Shown: positions 18,006 through 27,167 of the stretch, one piece after another
Layout: every line of letters begins with the position of its first letter
Position numbering within the stretch: position 1 is the first letter of the stretch
Assembly: GCF_013280495.1 (NCBI RefSeq)
Contig: NZ_JABSSX010000002.1
Coordinates: 62,001 to 126,000 of the forward strand
Length of the DNA stretch: 64,000 nt
DNA from: Brevibacterium permense
GTDB taxonomy: Bacteria > Actinomycetota > Actinomycetes > Actinomycetales > Brevibacteriaceae
Reading direction: 5' to 3'
The notes under the pieces: generated by a model
The model's input: the letters and a program-made list of their open reading frames with translations, nothing else
Told to the model about the DNA's origin: nothing
Databases searched by the model: none
Position numbers and translations under genes: made by a program

Positions 18006-19658
18006 TCAGACGAGGTCCGAGTTGGGCCGCACCTCGGCGACGTCGGTCTCGTACGGCACCGTCGGGGCTCCACTGGTCGTGTCGAGGTGCATCATCCGCA
18101 GATGAGTGACCCTTTCGCCCTTGCGCCCGGAGATCCGTGCCCATTCGTCGGGGTTCGTCGTGTTCGGCAGGTCTTCGTGTTCGCTGAACTCTTCGGCGAT
18201 CGCATCCTCGAAGTGACCGGGGCGCAGGCCGCGCTCGCCGGTGTCGAGCAGCGATTTGATCGCCGCCTTCTTTGCACGGTCGACGATGTTGTGGATCATC
18301 GCACCGGAGGCGAAGGCTGAGAAGTGGAGGACCTCCTTCGACCCGTCGGCGTAGCTGACCTCGACGAATTCATTCTCCGGAGTCTCTGCGAACATCCGTT
18401 CCACACAGCTGTCGATGAGTGCCGAGACCGCCTCCGCGGGGGTGTCGTGGCCGGCGAGCACGCTCGAATGCAGGGGCAGCTCCGCGGTGAGGTACTTCTC
18501 GAAGATGTCTCGGGCGGCTTCGGCGTCGGGACGTTCGATGCGGATCTTCACATCGAGTCGGCCGGGGCGCAGGATCGCGGGGTCGATGAGGTCTTCACGG
18601 TTCGAGGCGCCGATGACGATGACGTTGTCGAGCTGTTCGACTCCGTCGATCTCGGTGAGCAGCTGCGGCACGATCGTCGTCTCCACGTCCGACGACTTGC
18701 CGGTGCCGCGGGTGCGGAACAGTGACTCCATCTCGTCGAAGAACACCACGACGGGGAATCCTGCCGAAGCCTTCTCACGTGCCCGGGCGAAGATCAGGCG
18801 CAGCTGACGTTCGGTCTCGCCGACGTACTTGTCGAGCAGCTCCGGACCTTTGATGTTGAGGAAGTAGGTCTTGCTCGTGCGGACCTTTCCGGTGCGATCT
18901 GCCAGGGAGTTCGCCACGGCCTTCGCGATGAGCGTCTTTCCGCAGCCGGGAGGGCCGTAGAGCAGGATGCCCTTGGGCGGTTTGAGTCCGTGTTCGGTGT
19001 AGAGCTCGGGATGTTCGAAGGGCAGTTCGACAGCATCTTTGATCTGTTCGATCTGGTCGGCCAGTCCCCCGATGTCCTGGTAGGTGATGTCGGGGACCTC
19101 TTCGAGCAGCAGCGAGGAGACCTCGGGCTTCTCGACGACCTGCAGCGCGTAATGGGTCCGGGTGTCGACGACGACGGCATCGCCGACGCGCAGTCCTGCG
19201 TCGACGAGGCCGGCGGCGAGGGTGAAGACCTGCTCGTCATCGCCGGGAGCTCCGACGAGGATGCGCTGGGAGTCGACGAACTCACGGACGTTGACGACCG
19301 ACCCCACGGGAGGGAACTCGCCGGTGCCGATGATGACGAGGCCCTCGGACAGGAGCACATCGGCTCCGGCGCGCAGGGTCTCGGGTTCGATTTCGGGGGC
19401 GACGGCCACGCGCATGCGTCGTCCGCCGACGATGACATCGGCGGTCACTGCGTTCTCGCCCAGCGCGATGAGTGTGCCCCAGTTGTTCGGCGGCTCGGTC
19501 AGGCGCCGAGCCTCTTCCTTGATCCGATTCAGCTCATCACGGGCCGTGCGCAGAGTCTTCGACAGTGCTTCATTGCGTTTGCCCGCTGTGTAGAGCTGCT
19601 GGCGCAGGGACGCAGTGTCCTCGCGCAGCTTCTTCACTTCGGTCGTGGTCTCTGTCAT
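18006..19658 (-). CDS. arc: Proteasome-associated AAA+ ATPase ARC/Mpa
   Basis: 550 residues from ATG 19658 (GGAGG ribosome site). The frame stays open upstream, but that part is trmI read in another frame. Domains: N-terminal coiled coil (about 8-55) that binds Pup, two OB folds (about 58-185), and an AAA+ module with Walker A GPPGCGKT (235-242), Walker B VVVFFDEM (303-310) and an arginine-finger region. It unfolds pupylated proteins and feeds the 20S core. The body is intact up to [14 protein letters not shown]. However, the protein ends in VRPNSDLV and lacks the GQYL tail that mycobacterial Mpa uses to dock on the proteasome. It overlaps trmI by 4 nt. Confidence 0.95.
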   Translation of the reverse strand: MTETTTEVKKLREDTASLRQQLYTAGKRNEALSKTLRTARDELNRIKEEARRLTEPPNNWGTLIALGENAVTADVIVGGRRMRVAVAPEIEPETLRAGADVLLSEGLVIIGTGEFPPVGSVVNVREFVDSQRILVGAPGDDEQVFTLAAGLVDAGLRVGDAVVVDTRTHYALQVVEKPEVSSLLLEEVPDITYQDIGGLADQIEQIKDAVELPFEHPELYTEHGLKPPKGILLYGPPGCGKTLIAKAVANSLADRTGKVRTSKTYFLNIKGPELLDKYVGETERQLRLIFARAREKASAGFPVVVFFDEMESLFRTRGTGKSSDVETTIVPQLLTEIDGVEQLDNVIVIGASNREDLIDPAILRPGRLDVKIRIERPDAEAARDIFEKYLTAELPLHSSVLAGHDTPAEAVSALIDSCVERMFAETPENEFVEVSYADGSKEVLHFSAFASGAMIHNIVDRAKKAAIKSLLDTGERGLRPGHFEDAIAEEFSEHEDLPNTTNPDEWARISGRKGERVTHLRMMHLDTTSGAPTVPYETDVAEVRPNSDLV

Positions 19659-20728
19659 CGATCCTCCTTCGGCCCAGTGCTGTTGCTGGTCGGGCTGCCT
19701 GTGACATCTGTGGGCTGCGCATTCTCGGAGCCTTCGGGCTCGGTGCGCAGGCGCCTGCCGGCGTCTCGCATCACCCGGCGCAGCTTCTTGCCGTGCGCGG
19801 TCCGGGTACCGATCGCCGCCTCGGTGACTTCGGGCTCCGTCCACGCCGCCACATCCTCGGCGGCCGCGGTGGCTCCCTGGGGGCGTTTCTTCTTCTCCAG
19901 CGGACTGATGCCGTCGGCCATTCGGCGGGCCAGGATGAGGAACCCGGTGTGGGCGATCATCCGGTGGTCGGGCCGGACGGCGAGTCCGTCGACGTGCCAG
20001 CCGCGGACCATGGCCTCCATGGACTCGGGTTCGGCGAACTTGCCGGAAGCGCGCAGGGCTTCGACGAAGCGTGAGAGCTGCGGAACCGTGGCGACATACG
20101 CGATGACGATTCCCCCAGGCGTCAGCGCTTCGCTGACGGCCTCGAGTGTGTTCCAGGGAGTGAGCATGTCGAGGACGACGCGGTCCACGCTGCCGGGCCC
20201 GAAGGTCTGCGGCAGAGTATCCGCAAGGTCGCCCACGGTGACGGACCAGTTCTCCGGTTCGCCGTCGAAGAAGTCGGCGATGTTTCCGGCCGCGATCGTG
20301 GCGAATTCCTCACGCAGTTCGAACGAGTGCACGGATCCCGTCGCGCCCACGGCGCGCAGCAGCGCCATCGACAGGGCTCCGGATCCGACGCCGGCTTCGA
20401 CCACGGTGGCGCCGGGGAAGATATCGCCGAGGGTGACGATGAGTCCCGAATCCTTCGGGTAGACGACTGCAGCGCCGCGGGGCATGGAGAGCACGAAATC
20501 CTCGTAACGCGGGCGGAAGACCTGGAAGTCGACTCCCCCGGTGTTCGCGACGATGATTCCTTCTGTGCGCCCGATGATGTCGTCGTGGCTGATGAGCCCC
20601 TTGTTCGTGTGGAAGTGCTCACCCGGTGCGAGCACGAAGGTGTGCATCCGCCCCTTGGGGTCGGTGAGCTGGACCTTCTCTCCGCGGCTCAGAACGCGCG
20701 GGGGCCGGGAATGCAGTGGCTGAGTCAT
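19655..20728 (-). CDS. trmI: tRNA (adenine-N1)-methyltransferase TrmI
   Basis: 357 residues. It methylates A58 in the T loop of tRNA. The N-terminal domain ([19 protein letters not shown]) and Rossmann fold ([47 protein letters not shown]) match TrmI, including the P-R-x-x-x-V-Y-P-K-D segment. The last 75 residues are a basic, low-complexity extension ([14 protein letters not shown]...) not needed for catalysis. The gene precedes arc and overlaps it by 4 nt, a conserved actinobacterial arrangement. A TAGAGT hexamer (20738-20743) lies 9 nt before the ATG. Confidence 0.94.
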   Translation of the reverse strand: MTQPLHSRPPRVLSRGEKVQLTDPKGRMHTFVLAPGEHFHTNKGLISHDDIIGRTEGIIVANTGGVDFQVFRPRYEDFVLSMPRGAAVVYPKDSGLIVTLGDIFPGATVVEAGVGSGALSMALLRAVGATGSVHSFELREEFATIAAGNIADFFDGEPENWSVTVGDLADTLPQTFGPGSVDRVVLDMLTPWNTLEAVSEALTPGGIVIAYVATVPQLSRFVEALRASGKFAEPESMEAMVRGWHVDGLAVRPDHRMIAHTGFLILARRMADGISPLEKKKRPQGATAAAEDVAAWTEPEVTEAAIGTRTAHGKKLRRVMRDAGRRLRTEPEGSENAQPTDVTGSPTSNSTGPKEDR

Positions 20729-20773
20729 GATGAGTCCACTCTACGCTGGTGAGGATTGCCTCACACAACCGGC

Positions 20774-21934
20774 TCAGGCAGCGAGGAGTTCGTCGAAGAA
20801 TTCCTGCAGGTCGATGACTCCGACCAGGGTGTTGCCGTCCATGACCAGGCTGAACTGCGCCTTGGGGCGGTGGGTGAGCGATTCGAGCAGGTGCGGGGCC
20901 GTGATGTCCTTCGGCACTCCGATCCACCCGGCCAGAGGGCGGGCGACCTCGCCGGCGGGAACCGCTTCGAGGGTTTCGGCGAGACGACCGGCTGCGGCGT
21001 GCCGGTCCACGAGACCGTACGGCAGCCCCTTCTGATCGAGGACGACGATGAGGGTGCGTTCCTTCGCGTTTCCCAGCGTGTTCGCATAGTCGAGGGTGTC
21101 AGCGAGGTCGGCGTCCCAGGTGGCGGCGATCGCGGGCTGGATGACCTGGGAGAGGTCGTAGGTCTCCATCTTCCGGGCCCGTTTGGCATGGGTGGCGGCA
21201 TCTCCGGCGGAGAACCACAGCATGATCGCGATGAGCGACATCCAGGCCACGGTCAGCGGATCGGGTCGTTCTCCGGCCAACAGCGGGGTGATGACCGACC
21301 AGCCGATGAAGCCGACGGCGATGATCCGGCCGACCCAGCTGGCCACGATCGTGCCGAGGAACTGGGATCCGGTGATGCGCCACATGATCGCCTGCAGCGC
21401 CCAGCCGCCGTCGAGCGGAATGCCCGGCAGCAGGTTGATCGCACCGAGAGCGACATTGGCGAAGGTGACGGCGATGAGCAGCAGCCACGGCACCGAGGTG
21501 GGGCTCGCCGCACTGAGACACCACCATCCCAGCAGGGCGAGAACGATGTTGACGATGGGGCCGACGATGGAGATGACGAAGCTCGTCATCGCCGCTTTGT
21601 CGCGCGGGTTGTCCATCTGCGGTTCGAAGCGGGTGAATCCGCCCCAGATGTTCAGCTCGATCGCGGCGACCTTCTGCCCGTAGAACTGGCCGGCGACTCC
21701 GTGCGCGAGTTCGTGGAGGAACACGGAGGCAAAGAGAAGGACCGCATAGGCGAAGGCCACGAACCAGGCGCCGATGCCCAGATCCGGTCGGACCTGGTTG
21801 AGCCACGGGGTGAAGAGGATGGTGATCACGATGGCGGCGAGGAACCACGACCATGCCAGAATCACCGGAGCGCCGAGCACAGTGCCCAAGCGCAGACCCG
21901 ATGACGCACCGGGGTGGTGGTTTTTCGCGGCCAT
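20774..21934 (-). CDS. Site-2 protease (M50) with CBS domains
   Basis: 386 residues. An integral membrane metalloprotease: zinc motif HELAH (74-78) in a membrane helix, second motif NLLPGIPLDGG that supplies the third ligand, and about six membrane segments in the first 235 residues. The C-terminal third is a CBS pair (about 250-385: RTLIVVLDQKGLPYGLVDRHAAAG, then FSLVMDGNTLVGVIDLQEFF), which may bind adenylates and regulate activity. Substrates are unknown. In this phylum related Rip proteases cut anti-sigma factors. The start is ATG 21934 with a GGAGGAA ribosome site. It is followed 45 nt later by trmI. Confidence 0.92.
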   Translation of the reverse strand: MAAKNHHPGASSGLRLGTVLGAPVILAWSWFLAAIVITILFTPWLNQVRPDLGIGAWFVAFAYAVLLFASVFLHELAHGVAGQFYGQKVAAIELNIWGGFTRFEPQMDNPRDKAAMTSFVISIVGPIVNIVLALLGWWCLSAASPTSVPWLLLIAVTFANVALGAINLLPGIPLDGGWALQAIMWRITGSQFLGTIVASWVGRIIAVGFIGWSVITPLLAGERPDPLTVAWMSLIAIMLWFSAGDAATHAKRARKMETYDLSQVIQPAIAATWDADLADTLDYANTLGNAKERTLIVVLDQKGLPYGLVDRHAAAGRLAETLEAVPAGEVARPLAGWIGVPKDITAPHLLESLTHRPKAQFSLVMDGNTLVGVIDLQEFFDELLAA

Positions 21935-22049
21935 TGAAGGGGTTCCTCCGGTCGATGTCGTGGTCAGCGGACCACTGAGGGTCGGTTACTCAGCCTAACA
22001 GCGACGACGCACTCACCGCTGGTCGCCACGTCGTGTCCGTGCAGGTCGT

Positions 22050-22055
22050 TACAGT
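22050..22055 (+). promoter_or_regulatory. Candidate -10 (TACAGT) for the RecB-like gene
   Basis: TACAGT ends 6 nt before ATG 22062. A GGAG overlaps the expected transcription start, so either a leaderless or a near-leaderless transcript is possible. Confidence 0.45.
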
Positions 22056-22061
22056 GGAGTT

Positions 22062-22871
22062 ATGGCCGAGCTCACCAGTCTGTCGCCCTCCCGGGCCAAT
22101 GACTTCATCCAATGTCCTCTGAAGTTCCGCTTCCGCAGCATCGACAAGCTGCCGGAGCCGCCTTCTCAGGCGGCGTTCCGCGGCACTGTGGTCCATTCGG
22201 TGCTCGAGAAGCTGTTCATCGCGCCGCCGGCCGAGCGCACGGCGGAGCTCGCACAGACGATGCTGATGCCTGCGTGGGAGGAGCTCGTCGAGAAGGACCC
22301 GGATGTGCTCGAGATCTTCGAAGGCGAATCGGAGAAGGAGACGTTCTTCACATCGGCACGTCGGCTCATCGATTCCTACTTCGTACTCGAGTATCCCGAG
22401 CATCTCGAACCGGAGGAGACGGAGAAGTTCGTCCGCACCACATTGGACAACGGTCTCGAGCTGCGCGGGTTCATCGACCGCGTCGACGTCGCCCCGGGTG
22501 GGGAGCGGCGCCTCGTCGACTACAAGACGGGCAAGCAGCCGAAGCCTCAGTACGGACGAGAAGCCAAGTTCCAGATGGGCTTCTACGCTCTCGTCGTCTA
22601 CCGGCTCTCGGGCGAGCTCGTCCACACCCTGCAGCTGATGTACCTGGGTTCGCGCAGCGTGCTGAAGTCTCATCCGACGATGGCGGAGGTCGAACAGACC
22701 CAGTTCGAGATCGATGCCATCTGGAAGGACATCATCGCCTCGGCCGAGTCGGACCGTTGGCGGCCGAAGAAGTCACCGCTGTGCAATTGGTGCACGTTCA
22801 AGCCGCTGTGCCCGGCGTGGGGCAACGCCGCTCCCCCGACTCCGGAGATCACGAAGATCGTGGGAGCGTAG
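22062..22871 (+). CDS. RecB-family PD-(D/E)XK exonuclease with Fe-S cysteines
   Basis: 269 residues. A stand-alone nuclease of the Cas4/AddB type, common in actinobacteria. Nuclease residues are visible in VVHSVLEKLF, GFIDRVDVAP and RRLVDYKTGKQ (the D-x-K core). Four cysteines are placed as in iron-sulfur members: C18 near the N-terminus and C-x2-C-x5-C at the end (CNWCTFKPLC). No helicase partner is adjacent and there is no CRISPR array, so a general DNA-repair role is more likely than adaptation. It ends 3 nt before the convergent HAD gene. Confidence 0.9.
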   Translation: MAELTSLSPSRANDFIQCPLKFRFRSIDKLPEPPSQAAFRGTVVHSVLEKLFIAPPAERTAELAQTMLMPAWEELVEKDPDVLEIFEGESEKETFFTSARRLIDSYFVLEYPEHLEPEETEKFVRTTLDNGLELRGFIDRVDVAPGGERRLVDYKTGKQPKPQYGREAKFQMGFYALVVYRLSGELVHTLQLMYLGSRSVLKSHPTMAEVEQTQFEIDAIWKDIIASAESDRWRPKKSPLCNWCTFKPLCPAWGNAAPPTPEITKIVGA

Positions 22872-22874
22872 AGC

Positions 22875-23549
22875 TCAGGCGCTCTGCTGCGCACGGAGGC
22901 GTCGCAGATCGGCGACGCTGCGGCCTTCGAGACTGTTCCACAGGATCCGCCCCGGACGCGGTTCGAGGTCGATGAAATGCGGGATTCCGATTGCAATGGT
23001 GCCGGCCGCCTCGGCGCTGGCCAGACCCGGCTTAGAATCCTCCAGTGCCACACAGTCGGCCGGGTCGAGGTCGAGCAGCGCAGCACCCCGCAGATAGGGC
23101 TCCGGATCCGGTTTGCCGGCGGTCACCTCATCGCCGGCGACGAGACCGGCGAAGCTGTCGGGCGGACAATTGGCGATGACCGCCTCGGCCAGCGGCCGGT
23201 ACGACATCGTGACCATGACGTTCGGGATGCCTTCGGTCTTGAGTTCGGCCAGCAGCTCCAGCGCACCGGGGCGGAAGGGCACGGATTCTCGGATCTGTCC
23301 GATGACGTTGTCCATCAGGGTCTCGACGATCTCCTCGGCGGGAACGTCGAGGCCGGCCTCACGCATCATTCGAGCGGAGACGATGAGCTCGTTGCCGACG
23401 AATTCGAGCCCCTGCTCTTCGGACCAGGAAAGCCCATGGGCGTTCATGAGCTCGGTCTCGGCGCGGATCCAATACGGCTCGGTGTCGACGAGGGTTCCGT
23501 CCATGTCCCACAGGACGGCGGCAGGGTCGGCTGATGCATGGTTCGTCAT
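22875..23549 (-). CDS. HAD-family phosphatase (beta-phosphoglucomutase-like)
   Basis: 224 residues from ATG 23549. HAD motifs: nucleophile and acid-base WDMDGTLVDTE, motif II MVTMS, and motif III/IV GKPDPEPYLRGAALLDLDPADCVALEDSKPG. The helical C1 cap (residues 30-95) fits the subgroup that acts on small phosphorylated metabolites. The substrate cannot be told. ATG 23549 is chosen over an upstream in-frame start because TACGCT (23556-23561) lies 6 nt before it and the upstream part would run into the divergent PAC2 gene. Confidence 0.88.
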   Translation of the reverse strand: MTNHASADPAAVLWDMDGTLVDTEPYWIRAETELMNAHGLSWSEEQGLEFVGNELIVSARMMREAGLDVPAEEIVETLMDNVIGQIRESVPFRPGALELLAELKTEGIPNVMVTMSYRPLAEAVIANCPPDSFAGLVAGDEVTAGKPDPEPYLRGAALLDLDPADCVALEDSKPGLASAEAAGTIAIGIPHFIDLEPRPGRILWNSLEGRSVADLRRLRAQQSA

Positions 23550-23555
23550 ACGCCC

Positions 23556-23565
23556 AGCGTAGTCT
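23556..23565. promoter_or_regulatory. Overlapping divergent -10 elements (HAD gene / PAC2 gene)
   Basis: The 10 bases AGCGTAGTCT contain TACGCT on the minus strand (23556-23561) and TAGTCT on the plus strand (23560-23565), sharing two base pairs. Each lies exactly 6 nt from its start codon (ATG 23549 and ATG 23572). The whole intergenic region is 22 bp. Confidence 0.6.
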
Positions 23566-23571
23566 GGAACC

Positions 23572-24402
23572 ATGAGTATTCTTCCATCCGGGTCCGGGGC
23601 ACTCGTCTTCATCGCCTTCGAAGGTCAGGATGCCGATGCTTCCGAAGCGGCGAGCTCACTGGTCAAGGATCTCATCGAGGTCTGGCACCTGGACGACTCC
23701 GAGATCCTCGACACCGATGGGTTCTACGAATTCCGCTTCTCCGAACCCGAGATCATCCGCGACGAGGACGGGACGGCGTCGATCGCCTGGCCGGGTGTCG
23801 CGGTCCATCGGGGTCTCCTCGGCGAGCAGCCGATCACGGTCATCCACGGTCACGAACCGGGGCTGAAATGGCGGGAGTTCCTCTCCCTCGTCCTCGCTCA
23901 CGTCGGCGACGACGATACCGTCATCCTCCTCGGCGGTCTCCATGCCGAAGTTCCGCATACGCGTCCGCTGCCGGTGGTGGCCAATACGGAGGACGCAGAG
24001 CTTGCGTCCGAGCTCGGCATCGACGCCAACGGCTATGAGGGTCCCATCGGCATTCTCGGTCTCCTCGGCGTCGCCTGCCGGTGGCGCGGGGTCCGCGCCA
24101 TGAACCTGTGGGTGGGAGTGCCGGACTATCTGGCCGAGTCGCCGTCGCCGAAAGCCGAACTCGCGTTGGCGAAGGCGGTAGAACGCTATGCCGGCATCGA
24201 AATCGATATCCACGTGCTCGAAGAGGAGAGCCGGGCATGGGAGCTCGGCGCCGATGAACTCGTCTCCTTCAACCCGCGGCTGGCAGAACTCGTCCAAGCA
24301 CTGGAGAAGCAGAACGATTCGACGGAGCTTCCCGAAGCCAGCGGAGATGCCATCGCGGCCGAGTTCGAACGCTATCTGCGCAAACGCGGCCGCGATAAGT
24401 GA
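23572..24402 (+). CDS. PAC2 family protein
   Basis: 276 residues, soluble. The family signature is clear: LVFIAFEGQDADASEAASSLVKDLIE, FYEFRFSEPEI, the V-I-H-G-H-E-P-x-x-x-W-R-E-F segment, VILLGGLHAEVPHTRP, and GPIGILGLLGVACRWRGVRAMNLWVGVPDYL. PAC2 is named after a eukaryotic proteasome-assembly chaperone. Bacterial members also include ATP-grasp partners, and their role here is not established. It converges on mshC, a neighbourhood found in many actinobacteria. Leaderless start, ATG 23572. A small inverted repeat (CCGGCG, 24414-24438) follows the gene. Confidence 0.88.
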   Translation: MSILPSGSGALVFIAFEGQDADASEAASSLVKDLIEVWHLDDSEILDTDGFYEFRFSEPEIIRDEDGTASIAWPGVAVHRGLLGEQPITVIHGHEPGLKWREFLSLVLAHVGDDDTVILLGGLHAEVPHTRPLPVVANTEDAELASELGIDANGYEGPIGILGLLGVACRWRGVRAMNLWVGVPDYLAESPSPKAELALAKAVERYAGIEIDIHVLEEESRAWELGADELVSFNPRLAELVQALEKQNDSTELPEASGDAIAAEFERYLRKRGRDK

Positions 24403-24458
24403 ATCACCGACTCCCGGCGCTCAGGCGGTGAACGCCGGTCGACATCGGACGAGCGATG

Positions 24459-25718
24459 TCAGTCGAGCAGGCGGATGCCGAGGAGGGCGTCGACGGCGTC
24501 GGCGACTCGGTCGCCGGTGATGGCTGCTGTCTCCGAAGGATCGGAGTCCGCATAGTGTTCGGCCCATTCGTCGAGGATCCCCAGAGCCCGCGGGCTGTCG
24601 AGGTCATCGGTGAGTGCTTCGCGCAGCAGCCCGATGATGTGCTCACGCAGACCCTGGCGACATTCTGATTCGCATTTGGCCGCGTGCTTCCATGCCTGCA
24701 GGCGTGCTTCGGCGATGGACAGCTGCTCCTCGGTGAAGCTCCAGTCGCTGCGGTAGTGGTTGGACAGGATCACGGTGCGGATGGCCATGGGATCGACTCC
24801 GCGCTCGCGCAGCTTCGAGACGAGGACGAGGTTGCCCTTGGACTTGCTCATCTTCTCGCCGTCGAGACCCACCATTCCGGTGTGCATATAGGTCTTCGCC
24901 ATCGGTGTGTCCCGCCAGGCAGCAGCATGGGCGGCGCTCATCTCATGGTGCGGGAAGATGAGGTCGCTGCCGCCTCCCTGCACGTCGACGGGGAAGCCGA
25001 GATACCGATCGGCGATGACAGTGCATTCGACGTGCCATCCCGGTCGACCCCGGCCCAGTGTGCCTCCGTCCCAGGAGGGTTCGCCTTCGCGTTCGGCCCG
25101 CCACAGCAGCGGATCGATGGGGTTCTTCTTGCCCGGAGTCTCGGGGTCACCGCCGCGTTCGGCCGAGAGCGCTGCCATGGTCTCGGCGTCGTCATGGCTG
25201 ACCGTGCCGAACGGCGGGGTGATCTGCGTCGACACACGGTAGTAGACGTCACCGCTGTCGAGAGTGTAGGCGGCCCCCTTGTCCACGAGATCGCGGACGC
25301 CGGCGGCGATATCGTCGACGGATTCGACGACGCCGATGAAGTTCGCCGGCGGGATCACCCGCAGGGCTTCCATATCCTCTCGGAACAGATCGATCTGCGA
25401 CGAGGCGAGTTCGCGCCAGTCGACTCCCGTGGCATCGGCCCTCTCCAGCAGCGGATCGTCGACGTCAGTGGTGTTCTGTGCGTACTCGACTTCGAGTCCC
25501 GCATCGCGCCAGATCCGGTTGAGCAGGTCGAAGGCCACATAGGTGGATGCGTGCCCGAGGTGGGTCGCATCGTAGGGGGTGATGCCGCAGACGTAGAGTC
25601 GAGCGGTCTGCTTAGATCCGCGCAGCCTGCGCGGGCTGCGTGTGCTCGTATCAAAAACCGTAGGCACCTTGCCGGTGCTGGTCAGACGGGGCAATTGAGG
25701 TTCGGGCCATGACTTCAC
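24459..25718 (-). CDS. mshC: Mycothiol biosynthesis cysteine ligase MshC
   Basis: 419 residues from GTG 25718. It joins cysteine to GlcN-inositol using ATP, the third committed step of mycothiol synthesis. It is a cysteinyl-tRNA synthetase paralogue: LYVCGITPYDATHLGHAS carries the zinc Cys and HxGH motif, other zinc ligands are in WHVECTVIA and FPHHEMSA, and EKMSKSKGNLV is the KMSKS loop. MshC rather than CysS is shown by the N-terminus KSWPEPQLPRL, the T-P-Y-D motif, and the lack of a long anticodon domain. TAGGCT (25726-25731) lies 7 nt upstream of the GTG. Confidence 0.95.
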   Translation of the reverse strand: MKSWPEPQLPRLTSTGKVPTVFDTSTRSPRRLRGSKQTARLYVCGITPYDATHLGHASTYVAFDLLNRIWRDAGLEVEYAQNTTDVDDPLLERADATGVDWRELASSQIDLFREDMEALRVIPPANFIGVVESVDDIAAGVRDLVDKGAAYTLDSGDVYYRVSTQITPPFGTVSHDDAETMAALSAERGGDPETPGKKNPIDPLLWRAEREGEPSWDGGTLGRGRPGWHVECTVIADRYLGFPVDVQGGGSDLIFPHHEMSAAHAAAWRDTPMAKTYMHTGMVGLDGEKMSKSKGNLVLVSKLRERGVDPMAIRTVILSNHYRSDWSFTEEQLSIAEARLQAWKHAAKCESECRQGLREHIIGLLREALTDDLDSPRALGILDEWAEHYADSDPSETAAITGDRVADAVDALLGIRLLD

Positions 25719-25725
25719 GGCACCC

Positions 25726-25731
25726 AGCCTA
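25726..25731 (-). promoter_or_regulatory. Candidate -10 (TAGGCT) for leaderless mshC
   Basis: TAGGCT on the minus strand ends 7 nt before GTG 25718. No ribosome site is visible. This would let mshC be expressed apart from the DUF3090-SCO1664 pair upstream. Confidence 0.5.
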
Positions 25732-25778
25732 ACCGAGAGGCAGGCGTTCGGCACTTCCGAGGCGAAGTGATGCCGGTT

Positions 25779-26594
25779 TCATATCGGCGGCCAGGGAATG
25801 ACGGTGCGATCGTCCGGTGCGTCGGGGAAGAACTCGGCGGCGAGAAGCCGGTCGCCCCGGTCCTTCAGAGCCTCGATCTCGTCGGCTGACAGGCAGTCGC
25901 TCAGCTGCGTCCGCAGCCTCTCGTCCATGGCGGCGACTTCCTGAAGCGCATCGATCTCTTCGGCGCAGAACGAGGTGTGAGAGAAACCCCACAGAACGGT
26001 GCGCAGCTTCTCCTCATTGTGGAAGGTCAGTCCGTTGTCGATGCCGAAGACGCCGATGTGGGCCGCGGCCGTGGTAGGCAGACAGCTGCCGGTGATGACA
26101 TGACCTGCTTTGCGGTCGGCGTTGTTCGCCAGGAGATCGAAGAAGGCGATGGAACGCAGTCCCTCGTCGACGGAATGGGAGAGTACGAGGTCACGTCCGT
26201 CCTCTGTGCGCAGAGCGAAGATCGGTGTGTGATCGACAGGGATCGCGTTGACCGTCGACAGCGTCACCGCTTCGTCATCGTCGGAGGCTTCGACATAGGC
26301 CTGCAGGGATCCGCGGCCGGCGGGCAGATCATCGCGCAGAACCGTCGGCGGAACGACCCCCAGGTCGAGTGCGGCGGAGAGTCGATACGCCGCCACCTCG
26401 CGCAGAGCCAGTGTCTGTGCCGGGAAGTCGTGCAGGGGCCGTTCGCCCGAGATGGGCTTGTAGACGGCCTTGATCGCCCGGCCTTCGTGTTCGAGCACGA
26501 GCAGTCGGGTGTCGTTGCTGGCACGAGGGATCGATCCCATCTCCGTCCACTCCCCCGCAGCCAGCGCGTCGAGGAGAATCCCGTGGTCCATCAT
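25779..26594 (-). CDS. SCO1664 family protein (PI3/4-kinase-like fold)
   Basis: 271 residues. Conserved segments are SNDTRLLVLEHEGRAIKAVYKPISGERPL near the start (a kinase-like glycine/lysine region), ALREVAAYRLSAALDLGVVPPTVLR, and the catalytic-looking FDLLANNADRKAGH followed by HIGVFGIDNGLTFH. These match the actinobacterial SCO1664 family, distantly related to phosphatidylinositol-kinase-like and HipA-like kinases, with unknown substrate. It starts 3 nt after DUF3090 ends and precedes mshC. Conserved co-location suggests a shared process, but this is inference. M1 or M2 could be the start. Confidence 0.85.
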   Translation of the reverse strand: MMDHGILLDALAAGEWTEMGSIPRASNDTRLLVLEHEGRAIKAVYKPISGERPLHDFPAQTLALREVAAYRLSAALDLGVVPPTVLRDDLPAGRGSLQAYVEASDDDEAVTLSTVNAIPVDHTPIFALRTEDGRDLVLSHSVDEGLRSIAFFDLLANNADRKAGHVITGSCLPTTAAAHIGVFGIDNGLTFHNEEKLRTVLWGFSHTSFCAEEIDALQEVAAMDERLRTQLSDCLSADEIEALKDRGDRLLAAEFFPDAPDDRTVIPWPPI

Positions 26595-26597
26595 TGA

Positions 26598-27161
26598 TCA
26601 GGCGCGCGGGATCCCGTTGGCACGGGGGCACAGGTGGCCGTCGGGTTCGAGCGGGAGGGAGCAGAACGGGCAGTCTCCGCGTCCGGCGCTGACGACCTGT
26701 TCTCCGCGGCGGGCGAATTCTCGGGCGGCGGCTGCGTCGAGGACGATGCGCAGGACTTCGCGTTCGACCTCGTCGTCATCGGGGTCGGCGGAGGTTCCGG
26801 CCTGGGCGTCCGCCTCGGTGAGTTCGAAGCATTCGATGACGAGTTCGTGCTTGACGGTGTCCCACCCCAGGCTCATCGTGCCGACGCGGAACTCCGGTTC
26901 GATGGGGACGTTGAGCCCGGCGTTGTCGATGAGAACGTCGAGCGCCGTCTGCGGCACCCGCGCGGCCGGATCCTTGATCATCACCATGTCGAGCAGTTCG
27001 GTGATCCGGTCGGAGAGGATTTCGACCTGCTCCTTCTCGACGACCACGGTCGTCAGCGCGTTGCCGGACTTCGCCTGGAGGAGGAACGTCCTCTCGCCGG
27101 GAAGTCCGATTGTGCCGACGACGAAACGATCGGGTGTGGGGTGGTCGTACAGAGCTGCCAT
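26598..27161 (-). CDS. DUF3090 family protein
   Basis: 187 residues. FVVGTIGLPGERTFLLQAK at the N-terminus is the family signature. The C-terminus contains CPFCSLPLEPDGHLCPRANG, a zinc-ribbon-like Cys set (C-x2-C and C in P-x-G-H-x-C-P). An acidic stretch lies around residue 135-150. The function is unknown. The gene sits directly upstream of the SCO1664 gene (3-nt gap). Some annotations call this family a repeat or metal-binding protein, which I would not rely on. TAGGCT (27168-27173) 6 nt before ATG 27161 indicates a leaderless transcript. Confidence 0.88.
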   Translation of the reverse strand: MAALYDHPTPDRFVVGTIGLPGERTFLLQAKSGNALTTVVVEKEQVEILSDRITELLDMVMIKDPAARVPQTALDVLIDNAGLNVPIEPEFRVGTMSLGWDTVKHELVIECFELTEADAQAGTSADPDDDEVEREVLRIVLDAAAAREFARRGEQVVSAGRGDCPFCSLPLEPDGHLCPRANGIPRA

Positions 27162-27167
27162 GTCTTC

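Noticed and set aside
18990..20462. A 490-codon open frame on the plus strand
   Set aside because: Antisense shadow of arc and trmI.
20756..21904. A 382-codon acidic open frame on the plus strand
   Set aside because: Antisense to the M50 protease, low complexity (Asp/Glu/Gly/Arg) and no recognised motif.
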